NCBI RefSeq assembly: GCF_006783905.1
Contig: NZ_VFPE01000002.1
Coordinates: 992,001-1,056,000, forward strand
Direction of reading: 5' to 3'
From: Microbacterium kyungheense
GTDB taxonomy: Bacteria > Actinomycetota > Actinomycetes > Actinomycetales > Microbacteriaceae
Length of the DNA stretch: 64,000 nucleotides
The position numbers and the translations under genes were made by a program. The notes under the pieces are model-generated. The model saw only the letters and a list, made by a program, of their open reading frames with translations, was not told the DNA's origin and searched no databases. Numbering within the stretch: the stretch's first letter is position 1; each line of letters starts with the position of its first letter. This document shows, piece by piece, positions 49,932-58,592 of this stretch.

Positions 49932-50822
49932 GTGACCACTGCCGACACGGGAACCGACCGCGTCAAGCGCGGCCTCGCCGAGATGCTCAAGGGCGGCGTC
50001 ATCATGGACGTCGTCACCCCCGAGCAGGCCAAGATCGCCGAGGACGCCGGCGCCGTCGCCGTCATGGCGCTGGAGCGCGTGCCCGCCGACATCCGCGCCG
50101 AGGGCGGCGTGTCGCGCATGAGCGACCCCGACATGATCGACGGCATCATCGACGCCGTCTCGATCCCGGTCATGGCGAAGGCCCGCATCGGCCACTTCGT
50201 CGAGGCGCAGGTGCTGCAGCAGCTCGGTGTCGACTACATCGACGAGTCCGAGGTTCTCTCGCCCGCGGACTACGTCAACCACATCGACAAGTGGAACTTC
50301 ACCGTGCCGTTCGTGTGCGGTGCGACGAACCTCGGCGAGGCCCTGCGCCGCATCAACGAGGGCGCCGCCATGATCCGCTCCAAGGGCGAGGCCGGCACCG
50401 GCGACGTGTCGGAGGCGACCAAGCACATCCGCAAGATCAACGCCGAGATCAACGCCCTGCGCTCGATGTCGAAGGACGAGCTGTACGTCGCGGCCAAGGA
50501 GCTGCAGGCGCCCTATCAGCTCGTCGCCGAGGTCGCCGAGACCGGCAAGCTGCCCGTCGTGCTCTTCGTCGCGGGTGGCGTCGCGACGCCCGCGGACGCC
50601 GCGATGATGATGCAGCTCGGCGCAGACGGCGTGTTCGTCGGCTCGGGCATCTTCAAGTCGGGCAACCCGGCCGAGCGCGCCGCCGCGATCGTCAAGGCCA
50701 CCACGTTCTACGACGACGCGAAGGTGATCGCCGACGTCTCGCGCGGTCTCGGCGAGGCGATGGTCGGCATCAACGTCGCCGACCTGCCCGCCCCGCACCG
50801 GCTCGCCGAGCGCGGCTGGTGA
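49932..50822 (+). CDS. pdxS: Pyridoxal 5'-phosphate synthase, PdxS subunit
   Basis: A 296-residue TIM-barrel synthase that builds PLP from ribose 5-phosphate, glyceraldehyde 3-phosphate and ammonia supplied by PdxT. Schiff-base Lys83 (MAKARIGHF) and the second Lys151 ([10 protein letters not shown]) are present, as are [17 protein letters not shown] and [25 protein letters not shown] lies before the GTG. The stop overlaps pdxT by four bases. Length and motifs are normal. Confidence 0.97.
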   Translation: MTTADTGTDRVKRGLAEMLKGGVIMDVVTPEQAKIAEDAGAVAVMALERVPADIRAEGGVSRMSDPDMIDGIIDAVSIPVMAKARIGHFVEAQVLQQLGVDYIDESEVLSPADYVNHIDKWNFTVPFVCGATNLGEALRRINEGAAMIRSKGEAGTGDVSEATKHIRKINAEINALRSMSKDELYVAAKELQAPYQLVAEVAETGKLPVVLFVAGGVATPADAAMMMQLGADGVFVGSGIFKSGNPAERAAAIVKATTFYDDAKVIADVSRGLGEAMVGINVADLPAPHRLAERGW

Positions 50823-51442
50823 CAACTCCGCGCGTCGGCGTCCTCGCGCTGCAGGGCGACGTCCGCGAGCACGTCCGCGTGCTCGCGGACCTGGGCGCCG
50901 ACGTCGTGACCGTCCGCCGGCCCGACGAGCTCGCCGAGGTCGACGGCCTCGTGATCCCGGGCGGCGAGTCCAGCGTCATCGACAAGCTCGCGCGCGCGTT
51001 CGGGATGCAGGATCCGCTCCGCGCCGCCATCGCCGACGGGATGCCCGTCTACGGCACGTGCGCGGGCCTCATCCTGCTCGCCGCCCGCATCGCCGACGGG
51101 GCGCCCGGTCAGCAGACGCTCGGCGGGCTGGACGTGACCGTGCGCCGCAACGCCTTCGGCAGCCAGGTCGACTCCTTCGAGGTGGATCTCGAGGTCGAGG
51201 CGCTCGGCGCGCCGCCCGTGCACGCGGCGTTCATCCGCGCGCCGCTTGTGGAGGAGGTCGGTCCGGGGGTCGAGGCCCTCGCGACACTCGACGACGGCCG
51301 CGTCGTCGCGGTGCGCCAGGGCGCCCTGCTCGGCACCTCGTTCCATCCCGAGGTCACCGGCGAACAGCGCTTCCATGCGCTCCTGCTCGATCTGGTGCGC
51401 GAGCGCGTGCGGCGAGCCGGCCGACGCGACGCCGCGAGGTAG
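50819..51442 (+). CDS. pdxT: Pyridoxal 5'-phosphate synthase, glutaminase subunit PdxT
   Basis: A 207-residue class I glutaminase that feeds ammonia to Pdx[15 protein letters not shown] and [13 protein letters not shown] are PdxT signatures; the triad is Cys81 ([11 protein letters not shown]), His176 and Glu178 ([13 protein letters not shown]). It starts at the GTG overlapping the pdxS stop (GTGA). Its TAG stop codon lies inside the -10 element of the next gene. Confidence 0.96.
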   Translation: MTTPRVGVLALQGDVREHVRVLADLGADVVTVRRPDELAEVDGLVIPGGESSVIDKLARAFGMQDPLRAAIADGMPVYGTCAGLILLAARIADGAPGQQTLGGLDVTVRRNAFGSQVDSFEVDLEVEALGAPPVHAAFIRAPLVEEVGPGVEALATLDDGRVVAVRQGALLGTSFHPEVTGEQRFHALLLDLVRERVRRAGRRDAAR

Positions 51443-51452
51443 ATTCTGTGCC

Positions 51453-51974
51453 ATGACGATCAACGACTGGTGGCGCGAGCACCCCGAGGAGCGCTACTGG
51501 ATGATCGCGCCGTCGCGCGGTGTCGTCGGAGACGCCCTGTCGGCCTCGAAGGCGCAGGACGAGCGCCGCTTCGAGTGGTCGCACGAGCTCGTCGGGTACA
51601 CCGAGCCCGGCGACACGCTGTTCGTGTGGGACCGCACGCTGCCCGTGCCGGGGATCGCGGCGTGGGGCCGCGTGCTCGGACCGCTGGGCGAAGAGACGCG
51701 CGACCGCCGCGGCGACGACCTCCCGCACTGGCGCATGCCGATCAGCGACACCCTGCGCCTCGCCGCGCCCATCACGCTGCCGAGTCTGCGCCGCGTGGGC
51801 TCTGAGATCGTCGACGTCCGCGACCGCGTCGAGGCGCTCACCGACGGGCCGGTGTACTTCCCGTTCATCGGGTCGCCCGAGACGCTCGCGCCCGCCCCGG
51901 CATACCTCACGAAGGTGCCGCGCGACCTCGTCGCACTGCTGTCCTCGCGGTTCGGTTTCGAGTTCGCGCTGTAG
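51453..51974 (+). CDS. EVE/PUA-like domain protein (tentative)
   Basis: A 173-residue protein. I do not recognise it firmly. The opening NDWWREHPEERYWMIAPSRG, the aromatic WSHELVGYTEPGDTLFVWDR and GIAAWGRVLGPLG resemble the beta-barrel of EVE and related PUA-like domains, which can bind modified bases. The C-terminal half is ordinary soluble sequence ending DLVALLSSRFGFEFAL. The ATG at 51453 has no ribosome site but follows TAGATT by seven bases, so it is likely transcribed as a leaderless mRNA of its own, not as part of the pdx operon. Confidence 0.45.
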   Translation: MTINDWWREHPEERYWMIAPSRGVVGDALSASKAQDERRFEWSHELVGYTEPGDTLFVWDRTLPVPGIAAWGRVLGPLGEETRDRRGDDLPHWRMPISDTLRLAAPITLPSLRRVGSEIVDVRDRVEALTDGPVYFPFIGSPETLAPAPAYLTKVPRDLVALLSSRFGFEFAL

Positions 51975-52046
51975 CCGGGGGATAAACTGGTCCATCGGGC
52001 GAAGCGCTCACGCGCCTTCCGCTGACGAGCGATTTTCAGGAGGACC

Positions 52047-52808
52047 ATGTCCGGGCATTCCAAGTGGGCCACGACCAAGCACAAGAAGGCCGTCATCGAC
52101 GCGCGCCGTGCGAAGTCGTGGGCCAAGCTCATCAAGAACATCGAGGTCGCCGCCAAGCTGGGCGGCGCTGACCTGCAGGGCAACCCGACCCTCTTCGACG
52201 CCGTGCTCAAGGCGAAGAAGACGTCGGTCCCCAAGGACAACATCGATCGTGCCATCAAGCGCGGTGCGGGCATCGGCGGCGAGTCCGTCGAATACGCCTC
52301 GATCATGTACGAGGGCTACGGCCCCAACGGCGTCGCGCTCATGATCGAGTGTCTGACCGACAACAAGAACCGTGCCGCCGCCGAGGTGCGCACGGCGCTG
52401 ACCCGCAACGGCGGGACGCTGGCCGACCCGGGGAGCGTGGCGTACAACTTCACGCGCAAGGGCGTGATCGTCGTCGGCGGCGAGGGCACGAGCGAGGACG
52501 ACGTCATGCTCGCCGTCCTCGAGGCGGGCGCCGAAGAGGTCGAGCCGCACGCGCAGGGCTTCGAGGTCATCACCGAGGCGTCCGACCTGGTGGCGGTGCG
52601 CTCTGCGCTGCAGGATGCCGGCATCGACTACGAGTCGGCAGACGTCGAGTTCGTCCCCAACCTCAAGGTCGAGGTCGACGCCGACACCGCACGCAAGGTC
52701 TTCCGCCTCATCGACGCGCTCGAAGACAGCGACGACGTCCAGAACGTCTACAGCAACTTCGACCTCACCGCCGAGGTGCAGGCCGAGCTCGAGTCCGACG
52801 AGGACTGA
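52047..52808 (+). CDS. yebC: YebC/PmpR family protein
   Basis: A 253-residue protein with the invariant start [19 protein letters not shown], followed by [39 protein letters not shown] and [16 protein letters not shown]. Family members act as transcriptional regulators or, from recent work, relieve ribosome stalling at proline-rich stretches. It sits just upstream of the ruvCAB genes, a conserved linkage in many bacteria, though a terminator here separates them. AGGAG precedes the ATG. Confidence 0.95.
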   Translation: MSGHSKWATTKHKKAVIDARRAKSWAKLIKNIEVAAKLGGADLQGNPTLFDAVLKAKKTSVPKDNIDRAIKRGAGIGGESVEYASIMYEGYGPNGVALMIECLTDNKNRAAAEVRTALTRNGGTLADPGSVAYNFTRKGVIVVGGEGTSEDDVMLAVLEAGAEEVEPHAQGFEVITEASDLVAVRSALQDAGIDYESADVEFVPNLKVEVDADTARKVFRLIDALEDSDDVQNVYSNFDLTAEVQAELESDED

Positions 52809-52820
52809 GCGGACGGATCG

Positions 52821-52867
52821 AGCGGATGCCTCGGCCCGGCGCAGCGCGCCTGGCCGAGGCATCCGCT
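52821..52867 (+). terminator. Terminator between yebC and ruvC
   Basis: A perfect 16-bp stem (52821-52836 with 52852-52867) with a 15-base GC-rich loop, followed by TCTCTC. Confidence 0.8.
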
Positions 52868-52888
52868 TCTCTCATCTAGCGTGAGGGA

Positions 52889-53470
52889 GTGCGCACCGGC
52901 AGCTCCCGCGGATCACTCCGCGTCCTCGGCATCGACCCCGGCCTGACCCGCTGCGGCGTCGGCGTGGTCGACGTCGCCCCCGACCGGTCCGCCCAGCTCG
53001 TGCACGTGGGCGTCGTGCGCTCGGACGCCGACGCGCCGATCGAGGAGCGCCTCGCCGTCATCGCCGCCGGGCTGCGCGCCGTGCTCGAAGCGCACGGCCC
53101 GGACGTGGTCGCCGTCGAGCGGGTGTTCGCGCAGCATAACCGCCAGACCGTGATGGGTACGGCTCAGGCCAGCGGCATCGCGCTGCTGATCGCGGGCGAG
53201 CGCGGCATCCCCGCCGCGACGCACACGCCCTCCGAGGTCAAGGCGGCCATCACGGGATACGGCAACGCCGACAAACGTCAGGTGCAGACCATGGTCGCCC
53301 GCGTGCTGCGCCTCGAGGAGCTCCCGAAGCCGGCGGACGCGGCCGACGCCCTCGCGCTCGCGCTGTGCCACGCGTGGCGCGGCGCACCGGCGGCCTCCGG
53401 GCGCTCGTCGTCGCCCCTGACGCCCGCTCAGCGCGCCTGGGCGGACGCCGAGCGCCTCGCCCGCCGCTGA
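52889..53470 (+). CDS. ruvC: Holliday junction endodeoxyribonuclease RuvC
   Basis: A 193-residue dimeric nuclease that resolves Holliday junctions. The four acidic active-site residues are Asp16 ([11 protein letters not shown]), Glu77 (VVAVERVF) and Asp150/Asp153 ([16 protein letters not shown]). [15 protein letters not shown] is also typical. The GTG at 52889 follows TAGCGT by six bases; GAGGGA in that spacer is too close to act as a ribosome site, so the mRNA is likely leaderless. The C-terminal tail is a little longer than in Escherichia coli. Confidence 0.95.
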   Translation: MRTGSSRGSLRVLGIDPGLTRCGVGVVDVAPDRSAQLVHVGVVRSDADAPIEERLAVIAAGLRAVLEAHGPDVVAVERVFAQHNRQTVMGTAQASGIALLIAGERGIPAATHTPSEVKAAITGYGNADKRQVQTMVARVLRLEELPKPADAADALALALCHAWRGAPAASGRSSSPLTPAQRAWADAERLARR

Positions 53471-53540
53471 GAGGCGTGCCGCGGCGGCGCCCATGCGTGT
53501 CGCTCGAACAAACGTCCGAACCAGCACGTAGGCTCGGGGC

Positions 53541-54167
53541 ATGATCTCCTCAGTCCGCGGCACCGCCGTGCACGTCGATGCGGATTCGGTCGTCGTCGAG
53601 GTCGGGGGAGTCGGGCTTCACGTCGCCGTCACCCCGCAGGTGGCCCGCACGACCCACCTCGGCGACACCGTGCTGCTGCACACGACGCTCATCGTCCGCG
53701 AGGACGCCCTGTCGCTGTTCGGCTTCGAGACGCGCGAAGAGCTGACGGTGTTCGGGCAGCTGCTGGGGGTCACCGGAGTCGGGCCGAAGTCCGCGCTCGG
53801 CGTGCTCGCGACCCTCACGGTGCCCCAGATCGCCGATGCCGTCGCCGCGGACGACGACGCCCCGTTCCGCCGCGTCTCGGGAATCGGCCCCAAGACGGCG
53901 AAGCTCATCGTCGTGCAGCTCGCCGGCAAGATCGCGGTGACGCGCCCCTCCGGATCCGGGGCAGTGGATGCCGCAGCCTCCGCCACCGTTCCCGCCCAGG
54001 TGGTGCAGGCTCTGGTGGGCCTCGGGTGGTCCGAGCGCACGGCGGTCGACGCGGTCGAGGCGGCGGCATCCGATGCCGCCGAGGCCGACCGCTCGTCGGT
54101 GCCCGCGCTCCTGCGCCTGACGCTGGCGGCACTGGGGCCGGCACGGAAGGAGACGGTCGGTGGTTGA
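53541..54167 (+). CDS. ruvA: Holliday junction branch migration protein RuvA
   Basis: A 208-residue protein that binds the four-way junction as a tetramer and loads RuvB. Domain [21 protein letters not shown]. Domain II has the two helix-hairpin-helix motifs [20 protein letters not shown] and [20 protein letters not shown]. The flexible linker and domain III ([20 protein letters not shown]), which contacts RuvB, complete it. The ATG follows TAGGCT by six bases with no ribosome site, so it has its own, probably leaderless, transcript although it lies 70 bases after ruvC. Eight bases overlap with ruvB. Confidence 0.96.
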   Translation: MISSVRGTAVHVDADSVVVEVGGVGLHVAVTPQVARTTHLGDTVLLHTTLIVREDALSLFGFETREELTVFGQLLGVTGVGPKSALGVLATLTVPQIADAVAADDDAPFRRVSGIGPKTAKLIVVQLAGKIAVTRPSGSGAVDAAASATVPAQVVQALVGLGWSERTAVDAVEAAASDAAEADRSSVPALLRLTLAALGPARKETVGG

Positions 54168-55185
54168 CGTCCACGACGACAGCGAGCCCGTCGACGAGGC
54201 CGAGCTCGCCATCGAGGGGGCGCTGCGTCCGACCTCGCTCTCGGAGTTCGTCGGCCAGCAGAAGGTGCGCGGGCAGATGCAGCTGCTGCTCGACGCGGCG
54301 CGCATCCAGCAGCGGCCGGCCGATCACATCCTGCTGTCGGGGCCGCCCGGACTCGGCAAGACCACGCTCGCGATGATCGTCGCGCACGAGAGCAACCGTC
54401 CGCTGCGGCTCTCCAGCGGTCCGGCGATCCAGCACGCGGGCGATCTGGCGGCGCTGCTGTCGAGCCTGACCCCCGGTGAGGTGCTGTTCATCGACGAGGT
54501 GCATCGCATGGCCCGGTCGGCCGAAGAGATGCTCTACCTCGCGATGGAGGACTTCCGCATCGACATCATGGTCGGCAAGGGCGCCGGCGCCACCAGCATC
54601 CCGCTGGACCTCGCGCCGTTCACGCTCGTGGGCGCCACGACCCGGTCGGGGCTGCTCCCCAACCCGCTGCGCGACCGTTTCGGCTTCACCGCGCACCTGG
54701 AGTACTACGAGCCCGAAGAGCTGGAACGCGTCATCGAGCGCTCCGCGGTGATGCTCGGCGTCTCGCTGCCGCCCGCGGCACGCGCCGAGATCGCCCGGCG
54801 CTCACGCGGCACGCCCCGCATCGCGAACCGCCTGCTGCGCCGGGTGCGCGACTACCTCGTCGTGCACGGGCGGACTGGCGCCGACATCGCCACGGTGGAT
54901 GCCGCCCTCGACCTCTACGACGTCGACGCGATCGGGCTCGACCGGCTCGACCGCGCCGTGCTCGACATGCTCGTGCGACGGTTCCGCGGCGGCCCTGTCG
55001 GGCTCAGCACGCTGGCTGTCGCGGTCGGCGAGGAGCCCGACACGATCGAGTCGGTGGTCGAGCCGTACCTCGTCCGCATCGGCTTCATGGGGCGCACGCC
55101 GCGCGGCCGGATCGCGATGCCCGACGCCTATGCCCACATGGGCGTCCCCTCCGCAGAATCGGCGCTCCGATTCGATGACCTATAA
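54160..55185 (+). CDS. ruvB: Holliday junction branch migration ATPase RuvB
   Basis: A 341-residue AAA+ motor. Walker A GPPGLGKT is at 61-68, Walker B in [19 protein letters not shown], sensor 1 in [21 protein letters not shown], and the arginine-finger/sensor 2 region [19 protein letters not shown]. The C-terminal winged helix ([19 protein letters not shown]) binds DNA. The GTG start lies within the end of ruvA, so the two are translationally coupled. Confidence 0.97.
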   Translation: MVDVHDDSEPVDEAELAIEGALRPTSLSEFVGQQKVRGQMQLLLDAARIQQRPADHILLSGPPGLGKTTLAMIVAHESNRPLRLSSGPAIQHAGDLAALLSSLTPGEVLFIDEVHRMARSAEEMLYLAMEDFRIDIMVGKGAGATSIPLDLAPFTLVGATTRSGLLPNPLRDRFGFTAHLEYYEPEELERVIERSAVMLGVSLPPAARAEIARRSRGTPRIANRLLRRVRDYLVVHGRTGADIATVDAALDLYDVDAIGLDRLDRAVLDMLVRRFRGGPVGLSTLAVAVGEEPDTIESVVEPYLVRIGFMGRTPRGRIAMPDAYAHMGVPSAESALRFDDL

Positions 55186-55268
55186 TCACTGGAGGCTTTC
55201 GCCTACCCCCCTCCTGCAAGGCACCGCCGCCACGGCGCGTGCCTGACCCGAAAGGTGCCACCGGCTCC

Positions 55269-55730
55269 ATGGACTTCGCTGCCTTCCTGAGCAACTACGG
55301 CCTCATCATCCTGCTGGTCGTGCTCCTCGTCTTCATGTTCTGGAGCTCCCGCCGTCGTATGCAGAAGCAGAAGGCCGAGCAGGAGGAGAAGGCGCGCCAG
55401 ACCGTGCCCGGCTCGGAGGTGCTCCTCCAGGGCGGCCTCTACGGCACGATCGTGTCGTACGACGCCGACAACCTCGACCAGCCCGCCATCGTCGAGCTGG
55501 CCCCCGGCGTGGAGATCAAGGTCCACAGCCAGGCCATCCTGCGCGTCGTGACGCCCGGTGCCGACTCGGTCACCGAGGACGAGTACCTCGAGGCCGAAGA
55601 GAGCCACGCCGAGTACGCGGAGGGCGTCGCCAACGGCGACATCAGCTCGATCAGCGACGACGCCGCCCAGGCGAAGGACAAGGACGCCGGCAACGGCGAT
55701 GCCCCGTCCGGCACCAAGGCACAGGACTAA
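55269..55730 (+). CDS. yajC: Preprotein translocase accessory subunit YajC
   Basis: A 153-residue protein. One membrane helix at about 9-27 (YGLIILLVVLLVFMFW) follows a short N terminus, then SSRRRMQKQKAEQEEKARQTV, GSEVLLQGGLYGTIVSYDAD, and a beta domain. The acidic C-terminal tail of about 60 residues (DEYLEAEESHAEYAEG, then DAAQAKDKDAGN) is longer than in most bacteria. YajC associates with SecDF. The ATG at 55269 is chosen although its nearest ribosome-like site (GAAAGG) is about 13 bases away. The run ruvCAB-yajC-secD-secF-rel is a conserved actinobacterial order. Confidence 0.92.
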   Translation: MDFAAFLSNYGLIILLVVLLVFMFWSSRRRMQKQKAEQEEKARQTVPGSEVLLQGGLYGTIVSYDADNLDQPAIVELAPGVEIKVHSQAILRVVTPGADSVTEDEYLEAEESHAEYAEGVANGDISSISDDAAQAKDKDAGNGDAPSGTKAQD

Positions 55731-55774
55731 GGTCTGACCGTTCGCCCGTTCGGGCACCTCCAGAAAGCGAAGAC

Positions 55775-57499
55775 GTGGCGACATCCACTCCCGTCCGGCA
55801 TGCGTGGCGCGCGCTGACCGGCCTTCTCGCCATCGTGGCGATCCTCGTCGGCATCAACGCGCTCGGCGTCTACGTGTTCGGCAAGAGCTCGTGGGTCCCG
55901 TCCCTCGCGCTCGACCTGCAGGGCGGCACCCAGATCGTCCTCGAAGCGCAGACCGAGGACGGCGCCGACCCGTCGACCGAGCAGATGCAGCAGGCGGTCA
56001 CGATCATCCGCCAGCGCGTCGACGCATCGGGTGTCGGCGAGGCCGACGTCACGACCCAGGCCGGCAACCAGATCGTCGTGCAGATCCCCGGCCAGGCGGA
56101 CGAAGAGACGCGCAACCGCATCGAGGCGTCCGCGCAGCTCCAGCTGCGCGCCGTCCTGTACACCGGCGCTCCCGCGAACACCTTCGTCGGCGACGACGGC
56201 AACGAGACGCCGTACCCGACGCCCGACCCCTCGCTGCAGGCGACGCCGACCGCATCGCCCACCAACGGCAGCGACACCGCCTGGATCACTCCTGCGCTGC
56301 AGGCCGAGTACCTGGCGTACGACTGCTCCGACCCGGCGAACGACCCGGCCAACGCGCCCAAGGACGAGCCGCTCATCACGTGCGACGCCGACGGCACGGT
56401 CAAGTACATCCTCGGCCCGGTCGAGCTCGACGGTTCGTCGATCGACGACGCGACCTTCGGCCTGCAGACGACCAACAACCAGTGGGCCGTCAACCTCCAG
56501 TTCGACGACGAGGGCACCAAGACCTTCGGCGAGATCAGCCAGCGCCTGTACGGTGCGACCGCCCCGCTGAACCAGTTCGCGTTCGTCCTCGACGGCTACG
56601 TGCTGTCGGCGCCGTCGATGAACGGCGTCATCATGGACGGCAAGCCGAGCATCACCGGCAGCTTCACCCAGGAGAGCGCGAAGGTTCTGGCCGACCAGCT
56701 CAAGTACGGTGCGCTGCCGCTGAGCTTCACCGTGGTGAGCTCGGACTCGATCTCGGCGACGCTCGGCTCGCAGCAGCTGATGATCGGCCTCATCGCCGGT
56801 CTCATCGGTCTGGCTCTCGTCGCGCTGTACTCACTGATCGTCTACCGCGCACTCGGCTTCATCATCATCGCCTCGCTCGTGGTGATGGCGGTCCTGACCT
56901 ATCTCACGCTGTGCATCCTGGCCTGGCGCATGGGCTTCCGCCTGTCGCTGGCCGGTGTCGCGGGCCTGATCGTGACGATCGGCTTCACCGCCGACTCGTT
57001 CATCGTCTACTTCGAGAGAATCCGAGACGAGCTGCGCGACGGCAAGTCGATCACCGCGGCCGTCGAGGACGGCTGGGGTCGCGCCAAGCGCACGATCTAC
57101 ATCTCGAAGTCGATCAACATCCTCGCCGCCGTCGTGCTGTACATCCTCGCGGACGCCACGGTCAAGGGCTTCGCCTTCACCCTCGGTCTCACGACCGCGA
57201 TCGACGTCCTGATCTTCATCCTGTTCACCCACCCGGTGCTGCAGCTGCTCGCCAGGACGAAGTTCTTCGGCTCGGGGCATCCCCTGTCGGGGCTCGACCC
57301 GACCGCGCTCGGCGCCGTGTACCGCGGTCGCGCGCAGTTCCGCGACCCGGTGCTCACCACGGGCACGGCCGGGCGCCGCAACGCCAAATCGCGGGGCGAG
57401 GCCGCTCGCCGGCAGACCATCGCCGAGCGCAAGCAGGCGGAGCAGTCGGCCACCGAGAGCGGTAAACCCGTCACGACTCTCAAGGAGGGAGACGACTGA
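55775..57499 (+). CDS. secD: Protein translocase subunit SecD
   Basis: A 574-residue membrane protein that, with SecF, uses the proton gradient to help release exported proteins. One membrane helix near the N terminus (about 12-32), then a large periplasm-side domain with SLALDLQGGTQIVLEAQ, and a low-complexity Pro/Thr/Ser insert (TPDPSLQATPTASPTNGSD). The base-head region includes VNLQFDDEGTKTFGEIS and APSMNGVIMDGKPSITGSF. Five more helices follow from about residue 330, containing VAGLIVTIGFTADSFIVYFE. The cytoplasmic tail is basic. The stop overlaps the secF start by one base. Confidence 0.95.
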   Translation: MATSTPVRHAWRALTGLLAIVAILVGINALGVYVFGKSSWVPSLALDLQGGTQIVLEAQTEDGADPSTEQMQQAVTIIRQRVDASGVGEADVTTQAGNQIVVQIPGQADEETRNRIEASAQLQLRAVLYTGAPANTFVGDDGNETPYPTPDPSLQATPTASPTNGSDTAWITPALQAEYLAYDCSDPANDPANAPKDEPLITCDADGTVKYILGPVELDGSSIDDATFGLQTTNNQWAVNLQFDDEGTKTFGEISQRLYGATAPLNQFAFVLDGYVLSAPSMNGVIMDGKPSITGSFTQESAKVLADQLKYGALPLSFTVVSSDSISATLGSQQLMIGLIAGLIGLALVALYSLIVYRALGFIIIASLVVMAVLTYLTLCILAWRMGFRLSLAGVAGLIVTIGFTADSFIVYFERIRDELRDGKSITAAVEDGWGRAKRTIYISKSINILAAVVLYILADATVKGFAFTLGLTTAIDVLIFILFTHPVLQLLARTKFFGSGHPLSGLDPTALGAVYRGRAQFRDPVLTTGTAGRRNAKSRGEAARRQTIAERKQAEQSATESGKPVTTLKEGDD

Positions 57500-58491
57500 T
57501 GCGCTCCATGAGCCAGCTCGGCAACGACCTCTACTCCGGCAAGACGTCGTTCCCCTTCGTCGGCCGCCGGCGTCTGTGGTTCCTCATCGCCGCGATCCTC
57601 GTGGTGGCATCGGCGCTCGTGCCGGTGTTCCGCCCGATCCAGTTCTCCATCGAGTTCACCGGCGGGTCGCAGTTCACCGTGAGCGGCGTGGCGACGCCCG
57701 TCGATCAGCTGATCGCGACAGAGGCCGTGCACTCGGTCGTGCCCGGAGCCACGACGAAGGTGACCACCGTCGGTGAGGACACCGTCCGGGTGCAGACCGA
57801 CCAGCTCGAGGACAGCGAGAGCCGCCAGGTGACTGCCGCCCTCGCCGAGGCCTACGACGTGCCTGAGAGCGAGGTCAGCGCCTCGTTCATCGGTCCCAGC
57901 TGGGGAGCCGACGTCACGCGCCAGTCGCTGTGGGGTCTGGCGATCTTCCTCGCGCTGACCTTCCTGATCCTCGCGCTGTACTTCCGCACCTGGAAGATGT
58001 CCGTCTCGGCGATCATCGGCCTGGTCGACGTGCTCGTGATCACGATCGGCGTGTACGCGCTGTTCGGGTTCGAGATCTCGCCCGCCGCCGTCATCGGCTT
58101 CCTGACGATCCTGTCGTACGCGCTGTACGACACGACGGTCGTGTTCGACAAGATCAGGGAGAACACGAGTGAGGACGGCGAGGTGTCGGGTCGCACCTTC
58201 GGCGAATCCGTCAACCTCGCGGTCAACCAAACGCTCGTGCGCTCGATCAACACGACGGTGGTGGCGATCCTGCCGACCGGCGCGATCCTGTTCATCGGCC
58301 TCATCTGGGTCGGCGCGCAGACGCTCACCGACCTGTCGCTGTCGATCTTCGTGGGCACCATCGTCGCGGCGTACTCGACGCTGTTCGTCGCGTCGCCGCT
58401 GTACTCGCTGCTGCGCGAGAACGAGCCGGCGATCAAGGCGCGCGACCAGCGCGTCACCGACGCACGCGCCCTCGCGGGCACCCCGGCCTGA
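57499..58491 (+). CDS. secF: Protein translocase subunit SecF
   Basis: A 330-residue partner of SecD with six predicted helices. The first helix is at about 25-45 (LWFLIAAILVVASALVPVF), followed by IEFTGGSQFTVSG and a periplasm-side domain. The conserved helix pair carries ALYFRTWKMSVSAIIGLVDV and ILSYALYDTTVVFDKIRENT, the SecF signature. NTTVVAILPTGAILFIGLIW completes it. It is translated directly after secD (one-base overlap) and is closed by a terminator. Confidence 0.96.
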   Translation: MRSMSQLGNDLYSGKTSFPFVGRRRLWFLIAAILVVASALVPVFRPIQFSIEFTGGSQFTVSGVATPVDQLIATEAVHSVVPGATTKVTTVGEDTVRVQTDQLEDSESRQVTAALAEAYDVPESEVSASFIGPSWGADVTRQSLWGLAIFLALTFLILALYFRTWKMSVSAIIGLVDVLVITIGVYALFGFEISPAAVIGFLTILSYALYDTTVVFDKIRENTSEDGEVSGRTFGESVNLAVNQTLVRSINTTVVAILPTGAILFIGLIWVGAQTLTDLSLSIFVGTIVAAYSTLFVASPLYSLLRENEPAIKARDQRVTDARALAGTPA

Positions 58492-58497
58492 CGCGAC

Positions 58498-58526
58498 GGC
58501 CGGGCCGGCACGATGCCGGCCCGGCC
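58498..58526 (+). terminator. Terminator after secF
   Basis: A perfect 12-bp stem (58498-58509 with 58515-58526) with a 5-base loop, starting 7 bases after the secF stop. Confidence 0.8.
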
Positions 58527-58592
58527 CTCCGCGGCCGGTGACGCCCGGCCGCGGGCGTAGGATTGTGGGATTCGGCGGAGGGGAGGGTTCGT

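Noticed and set aside
48554..51442. Long plus-strand frame running through pdxR and pdxS into pdxT
   Set aside because: Only the last 208 codons (from the GTG at 50819) are real, as PdxT; the rest is antisense to pdxR or out of frame in pdxS.
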